This document shows positions 1-5,843 of a stretch of 17,096 bases of DNA, piece by piece. The DNA lies in contig DASTPP010000133.1 of NCBI GenBank assembly GCA_035762175.1, positions 1 through 17,096 on the forward strand, given 5' to 3'. The notes beneath the pieces were generated by a model. That model had not been told where the DNA came from and ran no database searches. It saw nothing but the letters and a program-made list of their open reading frames with translations. A program made the translations under genes and the position numbers. Position 1 is the first letter of the stretch; every line of letters begins with the position of its first letter. Source of the stretch: DASTPP01 sp035762175. GTDB lineage: Bacteria > Myxococcota_A > Polyangia > Polyangiales > Polyangiaceae.

Positions 1-41
1 GGGCTCGTGCTAGGGTGGGCGCCCCCCTGGCGTGGCTAGGC

Positions 42-63
42 AATCGGTTCGCCGATTTTTTTT
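42..63 (+). terminator. Rho-independent terminator of an upstream gene
   Basis: A perfect 6-bp stem AATCGG / CCGATT encloses a TTCG loop and runs straight into eight T residues (56-63). This is a canonical intrinsic terminator for a + strand transcript entering from outside the window. It is the only hairpin here with a real U-tract, because the other stems in the window are GC-only. The gene it serves is not visible. A TAG at 11-13 could be its stop, but no frame can be judged from so few bases. Confidence 0.85.
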
Positions 64-143
64 GAGAGCAGTTGCATAACTCGGGCGGGCTCGCCGTCCA
101 ACGGCCCGCACGCCGACGCCAAGGCAAAAACGGAGGATTTCTG

Positions 144-689
144 ATGAACAAGTGGTTGCGCACGACTGGTCTTTTCGTCTCGTTCGGCCTCGTCACCGCG
201 GTGGCGGCCGCGAAAATTTCGGCCGCCACCGGCAACTCCGTCGTCTTCAAGGCGACGGGCCCCGCCGGCCTGAACATCGAGGGCAAGACCAGCACGCTCG
301 AGGTCAAAGATGACGGCACCGAGGCGACGTTCTCGGTCCCGCTCTCCTCGGTCAAGACGGGCATCGCCCTCCGCGACACGCATATGTGCGAAAAGTACCT
401 CGAGTGCGGCAAGCACCCGAAGGCCGAGCTGAAGATCAAGCGCTCGGACGTCAAGCTCGAGGACGGCAAGGAGTCGAGCGGCGAGGCCCCCGGCAAGCTG
501 ACGCTCCACGGCCAGACCAAGGACGTGAAGGTCAAGTACAAGGCCAAGAAGGCGGGCGGCGACGTGACGGTCGACGCGAACACGACCTTCAAGTACACCG
601 ACTTCGGCGTGACCAAGGCCGAGTACCTCGGCGCCGAGGTCAAGCCGGACATCAACCTGCACGTCACCACGACCCTCAAAGACGGCTGA
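144..689 (+). CDS. YceI-family periplasmic protein
   Basis: The product is 181 aa, a normal YceI length. It begins with a cleavable-looking signal peptide (charged MNKWLR, then a hydrophobic stretch to about residue 23). The mature part carries family hallmarks: FKATGPAGLNIEG near the start, RDTHMCEKYLECGKHPKAEL (about 77-96), LTLHGQTKDVKVKYK, and a C-terminal region ending in the FKYTDFGVTKAEYLG and VKPDINLHVTTTL strands. YceI proteins are lipocalin-like barrels that bind isoprenoid or other lipids in the periplasm and are sometimes fused or linked to cytochrome b561. Cysteines 82 and 88 sit in the 'HM..YLEC' segment and could form a disulfide. The ATG at 144 was chosen because GGAGG (132-136) lies 7 bp upstream; an in-frame ATG at 72 would put 24 polar residues before the signal peptide. 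A weak promoter-like TTGCATAAC lies at 72-80. The next gene starts 73 bp downstream and may be co-transcribed. The lipid or quinone link to the haem proteins that follow is inference. Confidence 0.9.
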   Translation: MNKWLRTTGLFVSFGLVTAVAAAKISAATGNSVVFKATGPAGLNIEGKTSTLEVKDDGTEATFSVPLSSVKTGIALRDTHMCEKYLECGKHPKAELKIKRSDVKLEDGKESSGEAPGKLTLHGQTKDVKVKYKAKKAGGDVTVDANTTFKYTDFGVTKAEYLGAEVKPDINLHVTTTLKDG

Positions 690-762
690 ACCGCAGGGGT
701 TTTGGGCCCCTCCGTTGGTTCGCTAAAGACACGACCAGCGTTTTGATCTAGGGTGCGCCGCC

Positions 763-2004
763 GTGAGCAACGTCGTGCGCACCCTTGTTACGCTTGTCGC
801 CAGCTTTCTCGCCGTGGCCCTCTGGCCCGGCCGCGCGGACGCGTACCCGTGGATGATACGCCACGAGTACAACAACTGCATCGCCTGCCACGTCGATCCG
901 AGTGGCGGCGGTCTGTTGACTCCGTACGGCCGGGGCCAGAGCCAGGTGCTCCTGAGTACGAAGTACTCGAACGAGGAGGTGAACCCAGGCAAGTTCATCT
1001 TCTTCGCGGGCTTCGCCGAGCTCCCGAACTCGGTCAACCTCGGCGCCTGGTTCCGCACCGGGTACATCTCCCGGGGGGCCGACGCGACGGCGACCACGCC
1101 GGCGACGCGCCAGGGCGACCTCGTCGCGATGCGCTACGACTTCCAGGGGCAGTTCACCCTGGACAAGGTCAAGTTCAACATAAGCCTCGGCATCTCGCCC
1201 CGCAACGAGGCGTCCGGGCAGGCGCAGGGCGCGTACGTCACGCGCCGGCTGAACGCCCAGAACGGGCTCCAGCGCGAGGTGCAGCTCGTCTCGCGCGAGC
1301 ACTGGGTGGGCTACGACGTCAGCGACGCCATCATGCTGCGCGCCGGGCGCATCAACTTGCCCTTCGGCCTGCGCAACTTCGAGCACAACGCCTGGGTCCG
1401 CTCGAGCACGCGCACCGACTACAACACGCAGCAGCAGCACGGCATCACCGCGTCGTACGGCGACGAGCACGTGCGCGGCGAGATCATGGCCATCTTGGGC
1501 AACTACCAGATCGCCCCTGACGGCTACCGCGAGCGCGGCTACTCGGGCTACGTCGAGTTCGCCGTCGGCCAGTACCAGGCGGTGGGCTTCAGCAGCCTGA
1601 TGACGTACGCCAAGATCGACCAGACGGGTAAGAACGTCCCGATCTTCCGGCAGGCGCACGGGCCCTATACCCGGTACACGATCGCCAAGCCGGTGGTGCT
1701 CTTGGCCGAGGTCGACCTGCTGGCCAACTCCTTCCAAGACCAGGCGACGCGGGTGGGCTGGACGGGGTTCGGGCAGTTCGACATCGAGCCCGTCCAGGGC
1801 GTCCACATTTTGGCGACGGGCGAATTTTTGCGCAACGGCGTCAACGAGTTCAGCACCGAGCGGACGAACTTCGGGCTCTGGGGCGGGCTCTGGTGGTTCC
1901 CGATCCCGCACTTGGACGTCCGCTTCGACGCGATCCGGCGCTTCGGGCCGAACAACTACCAGGGCACGACGACCTATCTGGCTCAGCTCCACGTTTATCT
2001 GTAA
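763..2004 (+). CDS. Cyc2-like fused monohaem cytochrome / outer-membrane porin
   Basis: The product is 413 aa from a GTG start (AGGG at about 749-752 is a plausible RBS). Residues 1-27 form a signal peptide ending in ADA. A single haem-c site CIACH (C39, C42, H43) follows at once, with DPSGGGLLTPYGR after it. The rest is porin-like: alternating polar and hydrophobic strands, many Tyr and Trp, and segments such as LRAGRINLPFGLRNFEHN and EIMAILGNYQIA. A single N-terminal CxxCH fused to a barrel is the architecture of Cyc2, the outer-membrane iron oxidase, and the arrangement CxxCH-x(2)-P...YGR recalls the Cyc2 N-terminus (family knowledge from memory). It could equally belong to an uncharacterised group of single-CxxCH outer-membrane proteins. 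The last residues (QLHVYL) lack the classic terminal Phe. The next gene, 12 bp downstream, repeats the haem motif, which supports a shared redox task. The substrate cannot be read from the sequence. Confidence 0.72.
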   Translation: MSNVVRTLVTLVASFLAVALWPGRADAYPWMIRHEYNNCIACHVDPSGGGLLTPYGRGQSQVLLSTKYSNEEVNPGKFIFFAGFAELPNSVNLGAWFRTGYISRGADATATTPATRQGDLVAMRYDFQGQFTLDKVKFNISLGISPRNEASGQAQGAYVTRRLNAQNGLQREVQLVSREHWVGYDVSDAIMLRAGRINLPFGLRNFEHNAWVRSSTRTDYNTQQQHGITASYGDEHVRGEIMAILGNYQIAPDGYRERGYSGYVEFAVGQYQAVGFSSLMTYAKIDQTGKNVPIFRQAHGPYTRYTIAKPVVLLAEVDLLANSFQDQATRVGWTGFGQFDIEPVQGVHILATGEFLRNGVNEFSTERTNFGLWGGLWWFPIPHLDVRFDAIRRFGPNNYQGTTTYLAQLHVYL

Positions 2005-2016
2005 GCTGTCCGTGCC

Positions 2017-2511
2017 ATGCGCTCCATTACCGACCTTTCCCCCCCTTCCCTTCTCGCGCCGGCGGCCCTGGCCGCGGCCTTGCTTTTCACGTCCGGCTCC
2101 GCCTCGGCGTCCGGCGGCTACCCGACCACGATCGCGTCCAAGTACGGCGTCGGGGCCCCGGCCTGCACGCTCTGCCACACCAACCCCAGCGGCGGGGCGG
2201 GCACGGCGGAGCAGCCCTTCGCCGTGACGATGAAGAAGTACGGGCTGACGGGCAACAGCGCGACCGCCGCGCTCGAGCAGGCCCTCGAAGACAACACCGA
2301 CGACAGCGACAGCGACGGCACGCCCGACGTCGACGAGCTGCAGAACGGCGGCGACCCGAACAGCGGCGGGGCCGCCGTCGACCCGGCGAAGTACGGCTGC
2401 GTCGAGCAGAGCAACTCCATCGCGGGCGCGCGCTCGAGCTCGCCGCGGCTCGCCTCGCTGGCGGTCGCGGGGCTCGTCGCGGGGTTTCTCTTTTTGCGCC
2501 GCCGCCGCTGA
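2017..2511 (+). CDS. Secreted monohaem CxxCH protein with MYXO-CTERM-like tail
   Basis: The product is 164 aa. It has a signal peptide (to about residue 32), then CTLCH (C50, C53, H54) followed by TNPSGGAGTAEQPFAVTMKKYGL. That matches the haem signature of the preceding gene (CxxCH-x-[DN]-PSGG ... YG). Residues 91-117 form an acidic, calcium-binding thrombospondin-type-3-like repeat (DDSDSDGTPDVDELQNGGDPN). The C-terminus is a lone cysteine (C128), a Ser-rich linker, one hydrophobic helix (about 146-160) and a terminal RRRR. This resembles the MYXO-CTERM sorting signal of myxobacteria, although the Cys lies farther from the helix than usual. The protein is probably surface-exposed or outer-membrane anchored after processing. 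It starts 12 bp after the porin-like gene, so they share a transcript. A role as the electron donor or acceptor of the barrel protein is inference. No clear RBS is visible, so translation may be coupled. Confidence 0.8.
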   Translation: MRSITDLSPPSLLAPAALAAALLFTSGSASASGGYPTTIASKYGVGAPACTLCHTNPSGGAGTAEQPFAVTMKKYGLTGNSATAALEQALEDNTDDSDSDGTPDVDELQNGGDPNSGGAAVDPAKYGCVEQSNSIAGARSSSPRLASLAVAGLVAGFLFLRRRR

Positions 2512-2579
2512 GGCGGCGGGCGCGCAGTACGGCCGCCGTCGAGGCGGCCCGTGGGCAGTAGGGCCGCCGTCCGGCGGCC
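2499..2579 (+). terminator. Three tandem GC hairpins after the monohaem gene
   Basis: Stem 1 (2499-2506 with 2512-2519, CCGCCGCC/GGCGGCGG) spans the TGA stop at 2509-2511. Stem 2 (2531-2537 with 2543-2549) and stem 3 (2562-2568 with 2573-2579) both use GGCCGCC/GGCGGCC with 4-5 nt loops. Stems 2 and 3 sit in two imperfect ~29-bp direct copies (2521-2549 and 2551-2579) sharing the stretch GGCCGCCGTC. There is no U-tract. They may act as a processive terminator or 3'-end stabiliser for the preceding operon, or be palindromic repeat units. Confidence 0.5.
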
Positions 2580-2620
2580 TCTTCGCGGGGCCTTGACGCG
2601 GCGCGAACGCCGCCGGCGGC

Positions 2621-2640
2621 CGCGCCCCCGCCGGGGCGCG
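2621..2640. repeat. Perfect 8-bp GC inverted repeat
   Basis: CGCGCCCC (2621-2628) pairs perfectly with GGGGCGCG (2633-2640) across a 4-nt loop. It is a fourth hairpin in the 249-bp gap before the OmpA-like gene, about 40 bp after the three-hairpin block. No function can be assigned; it may form part of the same termination zone. Confidence 0.4.
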
Positions 2641-2662
2641 CCCGGGGGCGTTGGCAACGAAC

Positions 2663-2689
2663 TTGTCTCCCCGCCCGTTCAACGATAGT
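2663..2689 (+). promoter_or_regulatory. Possible sigma-70-type promoter for the OmpA-like gene
   Basis: TTGTCT (2663-2668) and GATAGT (2684-2689, four of six matches to TATAAT) are separated by 15 bp, slightly short. They lie in the only less GC-rich part of the 249-bp gap, about 70 bp before the start codon. Placement after the hairpin block and before a well-marked RBS is sensible, but the match is weak and untested. Confidence 0.25.
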
Positions 2690-2760
2690 GGAAAGTGGCG
2701 TTGGGAGCGCGGGCCCGTGGTGCGGGTCGAGCCCTCCTTCGATCGTGAGGAGACAGGAAC

Positions 2761-4185
2761 ATGCGACACGTTGCTCGATGGGGATTTGCAGCGCTCGTTG
2801 CGCTCGCTCTGCCGGCGTCGATGCTGGCGATGACCGGTTGCAAGGCGGAAGCGGAAGCCCGGGTGGGCGCCGGCACCCCCCCGCCCCCGCCCCCGCCCCC
2901 GCCCCCGCCCCCGGCCGACACGGACGGCGACGGCATCGCGGACGCGAACGACAAGTGCATCGACAAGAAGGAAGACGGCGCGCAGCCCGACGCGAACGAC
3001 GGCTGCCCGAGCGAGGACCCGGACAAGGACGGCATCGCGGGCGCGGCCGACAAGTGCCCCGACCAGCCCGAGAACGTCAACGGCTACCAGGACAAGGACG
3101 GCTGCCCCGACGAGCGGCCGGTGGTCGAGCTGCAGGAGCGCGAGATCCGCATCCGCGATCGCATCCTGTTCGAGACCAACTCGGCGGCGATCGACCACAA
3201 GTCGGACGACCTGCTCAGCAAGATCGCGGCGGTCTTCAAGGAGCACCCCGAGATCAACTTCGTCGAGATCGCGGGTCACACCGACGACCGCGGCTCTGAC
3301 CAGCTCAACAAGCAGCTCTCGCAGAAGCGCGCCGAGTCGGTCGTCGCCGAGCTCGTGAAAGACGGCGTCGAGAAGACCCGGCTGCGGGCCGTGGGCTACG
3401 GCTCGTACTGCCCGCGCGACAAGGGTGACAGCGACGAGGCGATGGACAAGAACCGCCGCGTTCAGTTTCACATCCTGGTGCGCGACGGCAAGGAGACCGG
3501 CGTCAAGTGGGGCGGTTGCACCGCCGCCGAGGGCAAGGGCATGAAGGCCGCGGCCCTGCCGGCCGTCAAGCCGATGCCGAAGTCGACCAAGAAGTTAGAG
3601 CCGCCTCGCCCCGGCGCGCCCCCGTCGGCGCCCCGGGGCGCGGGCCCGGCCCTTGGCTCCCCACAGGGGGCCGGGCCCCGAGGTGCCACCCGTCTCGCCC
3701 CCGCGGGGCCGATCGCGCCCGCTCCGCGCGGGTCGGTGCGCCCCGCGTTCGTTTCGACGAAGGGGCCGCGGCGGGGTTGCTCGCGGCGCTGGCCGGGCCG
3801 GGGCCCCGCCGGCCGCCTTATGCCATCCGCCCGTGCCTGCGCCCGGTCCGGTGCTCTCGCCAGAGCCTGGCGAGGCTGCGGCCTGGGGGCCATTGCTGGC
3901 CGCAGCAGGCAGGCATGGTATTATTTGCGGGCGGCGGTCGGGCGTTCGACGCCGGAGCGGCCGATCTGGTGGGCCGTCCAGACGGCGAGGGCCAGCGAGG
4001 CGACGAAGACCCAGGGGCCGAGGCCGGTCTCGCCGAGCACGTTCAGGGCGATGCCGCCGAGCAGCCCGAAGGCGGCGCCGGCGAAGCGGCGGCGCAGGGC
4101 GGCGAGGCCGGGGCCTTCGGGGGGCGGGGCGGGCGCGTCGGGGGGCACGGGGGGGCTCGGGGGGCGGCCGGGCGTTCGAGGGTAG
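2761..4185 (+). CDS. OmpA-family lipoprotein with TSP3 repeats; C-terminal run-on
   Basis: The start is well supported: GAGGAG (2747-2752) lies 8 bp before the ATG. Domains: lipoprotein-type signal ending MTGC (C27), a run of 12 prolines (40-51), calcium-binding thrombospondin-type-3-like repeats (about 52-118: DTDGDGIADANDKC, DPDKDGIAGAADKCP), then an OmpA peptidoglycan-binding domain (about 130-240) with ILFETNSAAI, the AGHTDDRGSD..N..LSQKRAESV core, GYGS and NRRVQF. The likely job is tethering the outer membrane to peptidoglycan. Homologous domains normally end soon after NRRVQFHILV. Here the frame stays open for about 190 more codons, and from about residue 280 the product is Pro/Gly/Arg/Ala filler that looks like translated non-coding DNA. 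It also runs antisense over a plausible membrane gene (3921-4148). A TAG in the +1 frame at 3596-3598, right after MPKSTKK, would give a natural C-terminus. A lost stop, an indel or a sequencing error is therefore likely, and only residues 1 to about 280 are trusted. Confidence 0.85.
   Translation: MRHVARWGFAALVALALPASMLAMTGCKAEAEARVGAGTPPPPPPPPPPPPADTDGDGIADANDKCIDKKEDGAQPDANDGCPSEDPDKDGIAGAADKCPDQPENVNGYQDKDGCPDERPVVELQEREIRIRDRILFETNSAAIDHKSDDLLSKIAAVFKEHPEINFVEIAGHTDDRGSDQLNKQLSQKRAESVVAELVKDGVEKTRLRAVGYGSYCPRDKGDSDEAMDKNRRVQFHILVRDGKETGVKWGGCTAAEGKGMKAAALPAVKPMPKSTKKLEPPRPGAPPSAPRGAGPALGSPQGAGPRGATRLAPAGPIAPAPRGSVRPAFVSTKGPRRGCSRRWPGRGPAGRLMPSARACARSGALARAWRGCGLGAIAGRSRQAWYYLRAAVGRSTPERPIWWAVQTARASEATKTQGPRPVSPSTFRAMPPSSPKAAPAKRRRRAARPGPSGGGAGASGGTGGLGGRPGVRG
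2881..2910 (+). repeat. Hexanucleotide (CCGCCC)5 repeat encoding polyproline
   Basis: Five exact copies of CCGCCC lie in frame inside the OmpA-like gene, with further C-rich bases on each side, and give the run of 12 prolines between the lipidation site and the acidic repeats. Each slip of one unit would add or remove two prolines without changing the frame, so linker length could vary between strains. Confidence 0.85.
3875..3906 (-). terminator. Possible terminator of the small antisense membrane gene
   Basis: GCTGCGGCC (3875-3883) pairs perfectly with GGCCGCAGC (3898-3906) around a 14-nt loop. It starts 15 bases past the stop codon of the minus-strand gene (3921). A second hairpin, CTCGCCA/TGGCGAG (3856-3874, 5-nt loop), lies next to it. 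Neither has a U-tract. The pair sits where convergent transcripts from the OmpA-like gene and the small membrane gene would meet. Confidence 0.35.
3921..4148 (-). CDS. Small two-helix membrane protein, unknown function
   Basis: Read on the minus strand from a GTG at 4148 to a TAA at 3921, this gives 75 aa: a Pro-rich N-terminus, LRRRFAGAAFGLLGGIALNVLG (helix 1, about 22-38), GLGPWVFVASLALAVWTAHQ (helix 2, about 43-60), then a basic tail ending RPTAARK. The hydrophobic segments, flanking arginines and natural composition look like a real inner-membrane protein. The opposite-strand frame over the same bases (the OmpA run-on) looks like filler. I do not recognise a family. The start is uncertain: no RBS is seen before the GTG, and the frame stays open farther upstream without a convincing start. 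It is divergent from the phosphatase gene (75-bp gap). A hairpin lies just past its stop. Confidence 0.5.
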   Translation of the reverse strand: MPPDAPAPPPEGPGLAALRRRFAGAAFGLLGGIALNVLGETGLGPWVFVASLALAVWTAHQIGRSGVERPTAARK

Positions 4186-4223
4186 CGGAGGGCGCAAAGG
4201 TTCGCTAGCTGACGGGGCAGAGC

Positions 4224-5843
4224 ATGGCCCGATTCGCCGCGATTGACGTCGGCTCGAACGCGATGCGCCTGCGCATCGTCGAGGTCGAGCGCCCTGCGAA
4301 CCCTAGCGCCGCGCTGATCTTCGGCCAAGGGCGGGAGGTGCTGACGCTGCGCCTGCCGGTGCGCCTCGGCCGCGAGGTGTTCCTGACCGGGGCGCTGACG
4401 GCGCAGGCGGTCTCGTCGGCGGCCGAGGCGCTGCGGCAGTTCCGCGAGGCGATGGACGCGGCGCAGGTCGACCAGTACCGCGCGGTGGCGACGAGCGCGG
4501 TGCGCGAGGCGAAGAACGGGGCGCTCTTCGTCGAGCGGGCGCGGCGCGAGGCGGGCATCGACGTCGAGGTGATCGAGGGGGTCGAGGAGGCGCGGCTGGT
4601 GCAGCTGGCGGTGCGCCGGCGGCTCGGGCTCGACCAGAAGCGGGCGTTCCTCATCGACATCGGGGGCGGCTCGACCGAGCTGACGCTGCTCGACCGGGGC
4701 GAGACGCGGGCCTCGCAGTCCCTGCCGATGGGGGCGGTGCGGCTGCTCGAGGCGTTCCTCGAGATTGACCGGGCGGTCGACGCGCGGCACTCGCGGCTAA
4801 TGGCCGAGTACGTCGAGCGGGTGCTGGTCGAGCTGCGGCCCGAGCTCGCCAAGAGCGACCCGCAGGTGCTCGTGGCGACCGGCGGCAACATGGAGACGCT
4901 GGCGGCGCTCTGCCCGCACCCGTCGGCCGAGGCGCCGGCGATCGACCTCGCGGCGGCGCGCGAGCTGGTCGCGCGGATGACGAAGATGAGCACGGCGGAG
5001 CGGGCGGCGGCGTACGGGCTGCGGACGGACCGGGCCGACACGATCGTGCCGGCGGCGCACATCTTGCTGCGCGTGGTCAAGCCCTTCGGGCACGCGACGG
5101 CGCTCGCGCCGGGCGTGGGCGTGAAGGAAGGCATCTTGGAGGAGCTGGCCGAGCGCTTCTTCTCGGTCTGGAGCACGGGGGGCGAGGAGCTCGCGATCAC
5201 GCACGCGTGCGAGCAGCTCGGGCGGCGCTACCAGTACGACGAGAAGCACGGGGCGACGGTGGCGCGGCTCTCGACGCAGCTCTTCGACGACCTCGCGCCG
5301 CACCACGGGCTGGGCCGGCGCGAGCGGCTGCTCTTGTGCGCCTCGGCCATCTTGCACGACGTCGGCGACTTCGTGCGCTACGAGGGCCACCACAAGCACA
5401 GCTGGTACCTCATCGAGCACTCGGACATCATGGGCATCACGCCGGCCGAGCGGAGCATCGTGGCGAACGTGGCGCGCTACCATCGCAAGAGCTTCCCCGA
5501 CCCTTCGCACCCGAACTTCCGCGATCTGAGCCGCGAGCAGCGGTCGACGGTGCGCACGCTCGCGTCGATCTTGCGGCTGGCCGACGCGCTCGACCGCGAG
5601 CACCTCGGCAAGGTGAGCTCGGCGCGGGCGGCGGTCGCGGGCGGGCGGCTGCGGCTGACGGTCGAGGGCGAGCCCGACCGCGAGCTCGAAGAGTGGACGG
5701 TGGCGCGCAAGGCGGGGCTCTTCCGGACGGTGTTCGACCTCGACGTCGAGGTGGTCGACGCGGGGGCGATGTCGCGGCCGCCGGGCTCGTCGGGGGGCGG
5801 GCGAACCCCCCGCCCGGGCGCGACGGCCGGGGGCGAGGGGTGA
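4224..5843 (+). CDS. ppx: Exopolyphosphatase / pppGpp phosphatase (Ppx/GppA family)
   Basis: The product is 539 aa, the long form of the family. The N-terminal actin-like ASKHA fold shows AIDVGSNAMRL (6-16, phosphate 1 loop), ATSAVREAKNG (89-99), IEGVEEARL (117-125, containing the family's catalytic glutamate, 121 or 122) and FLIDIGGGSTEL (142-153, phosphate 2 loop), followed by LPMGAVRLLE. The C-terminal half is HD-like: ILHDVGDFVRYEGHHKHSWYLI (376-397) and ARYHRKSFPD (417-426). It hydrolyses terminal phosphates of polyphosphate and/or converts pppGpp to ppGpp; sequence alone does not separate the two activities. Residues past about 515 are low-complexity. The ATG at 4224 is set by the family N-terminus; the RBS is weak (GGGG at about 4213). 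Its TGA overlaps the GTG of the next gene, so the two are translationally coupled and an envelope lipoprotein is expressed with it. Confidence 0.92.
   Translation: MARFAAIDVGSNAMRLRIVEVERPANPSAALIFGQGREVLTLRLPVRLGREVFLTGALTAQAVSSAAEALRQFREAMDAAQVDQYRAVATSAVREAKNGALFVERARREAGIDVEVIEGVEEARLVQLAVRRRLGLDQKRAFLIDIGGGSTELTLLDRGETRASQSLPMGAVRLLEAFLEIDRAVDARHSRLMAEYVERVLVELRPELAKSDPQVLVATGGNMETLAALCPHPSAEAPAIDLAAARELVARMTKMSTAERAAAYGLRTDRADTIVPAAHILLRVVKPFGHATALAPGVGVKEGILEELAERFFSVWSTGGEELAITHACEQLGRRYQYDEKHGATVARLSTQLFDDLAPHHGLGRRERLLLCASAILHDVGDFVRYEGHHKHSWYLIEHSDIMGITPAERSIVANVARYHRKSFPDPSHPNFRDLSREQRSTVRTLASILRLADALDREHLGKVSSARAAVAGGRLRLTVEGEPDRELEEWTVARKAGLFRTVFDLDVEVVDAGAMSRPPGSSGGGRTPRPGATAGGEG

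Noticed and set aside
46..55. TTCG loop with flanking CGG/CCG as part of a tRNA T-arm
   Set aside because: No acceptor, D or anticodon stems surround it and a T-tract follows; it is a terminator.
2521..2579. Possible CRISPR-like direct repeats
   Set aside because: Only two imperfect copies, directly adjacent with no spacers, each an internal hairpin, and no cas genes nearby.
748..3471. Long minus-strand open frame (907 codons)
   Set aside because: It lies opposite the cytochrome-porin, monohaem and OmpA-like genes. Its product is Val/Arg/Ala/Asp-rich with no domain, as expected for an antisense shadow in very GC-rich DNA where stops are rare.
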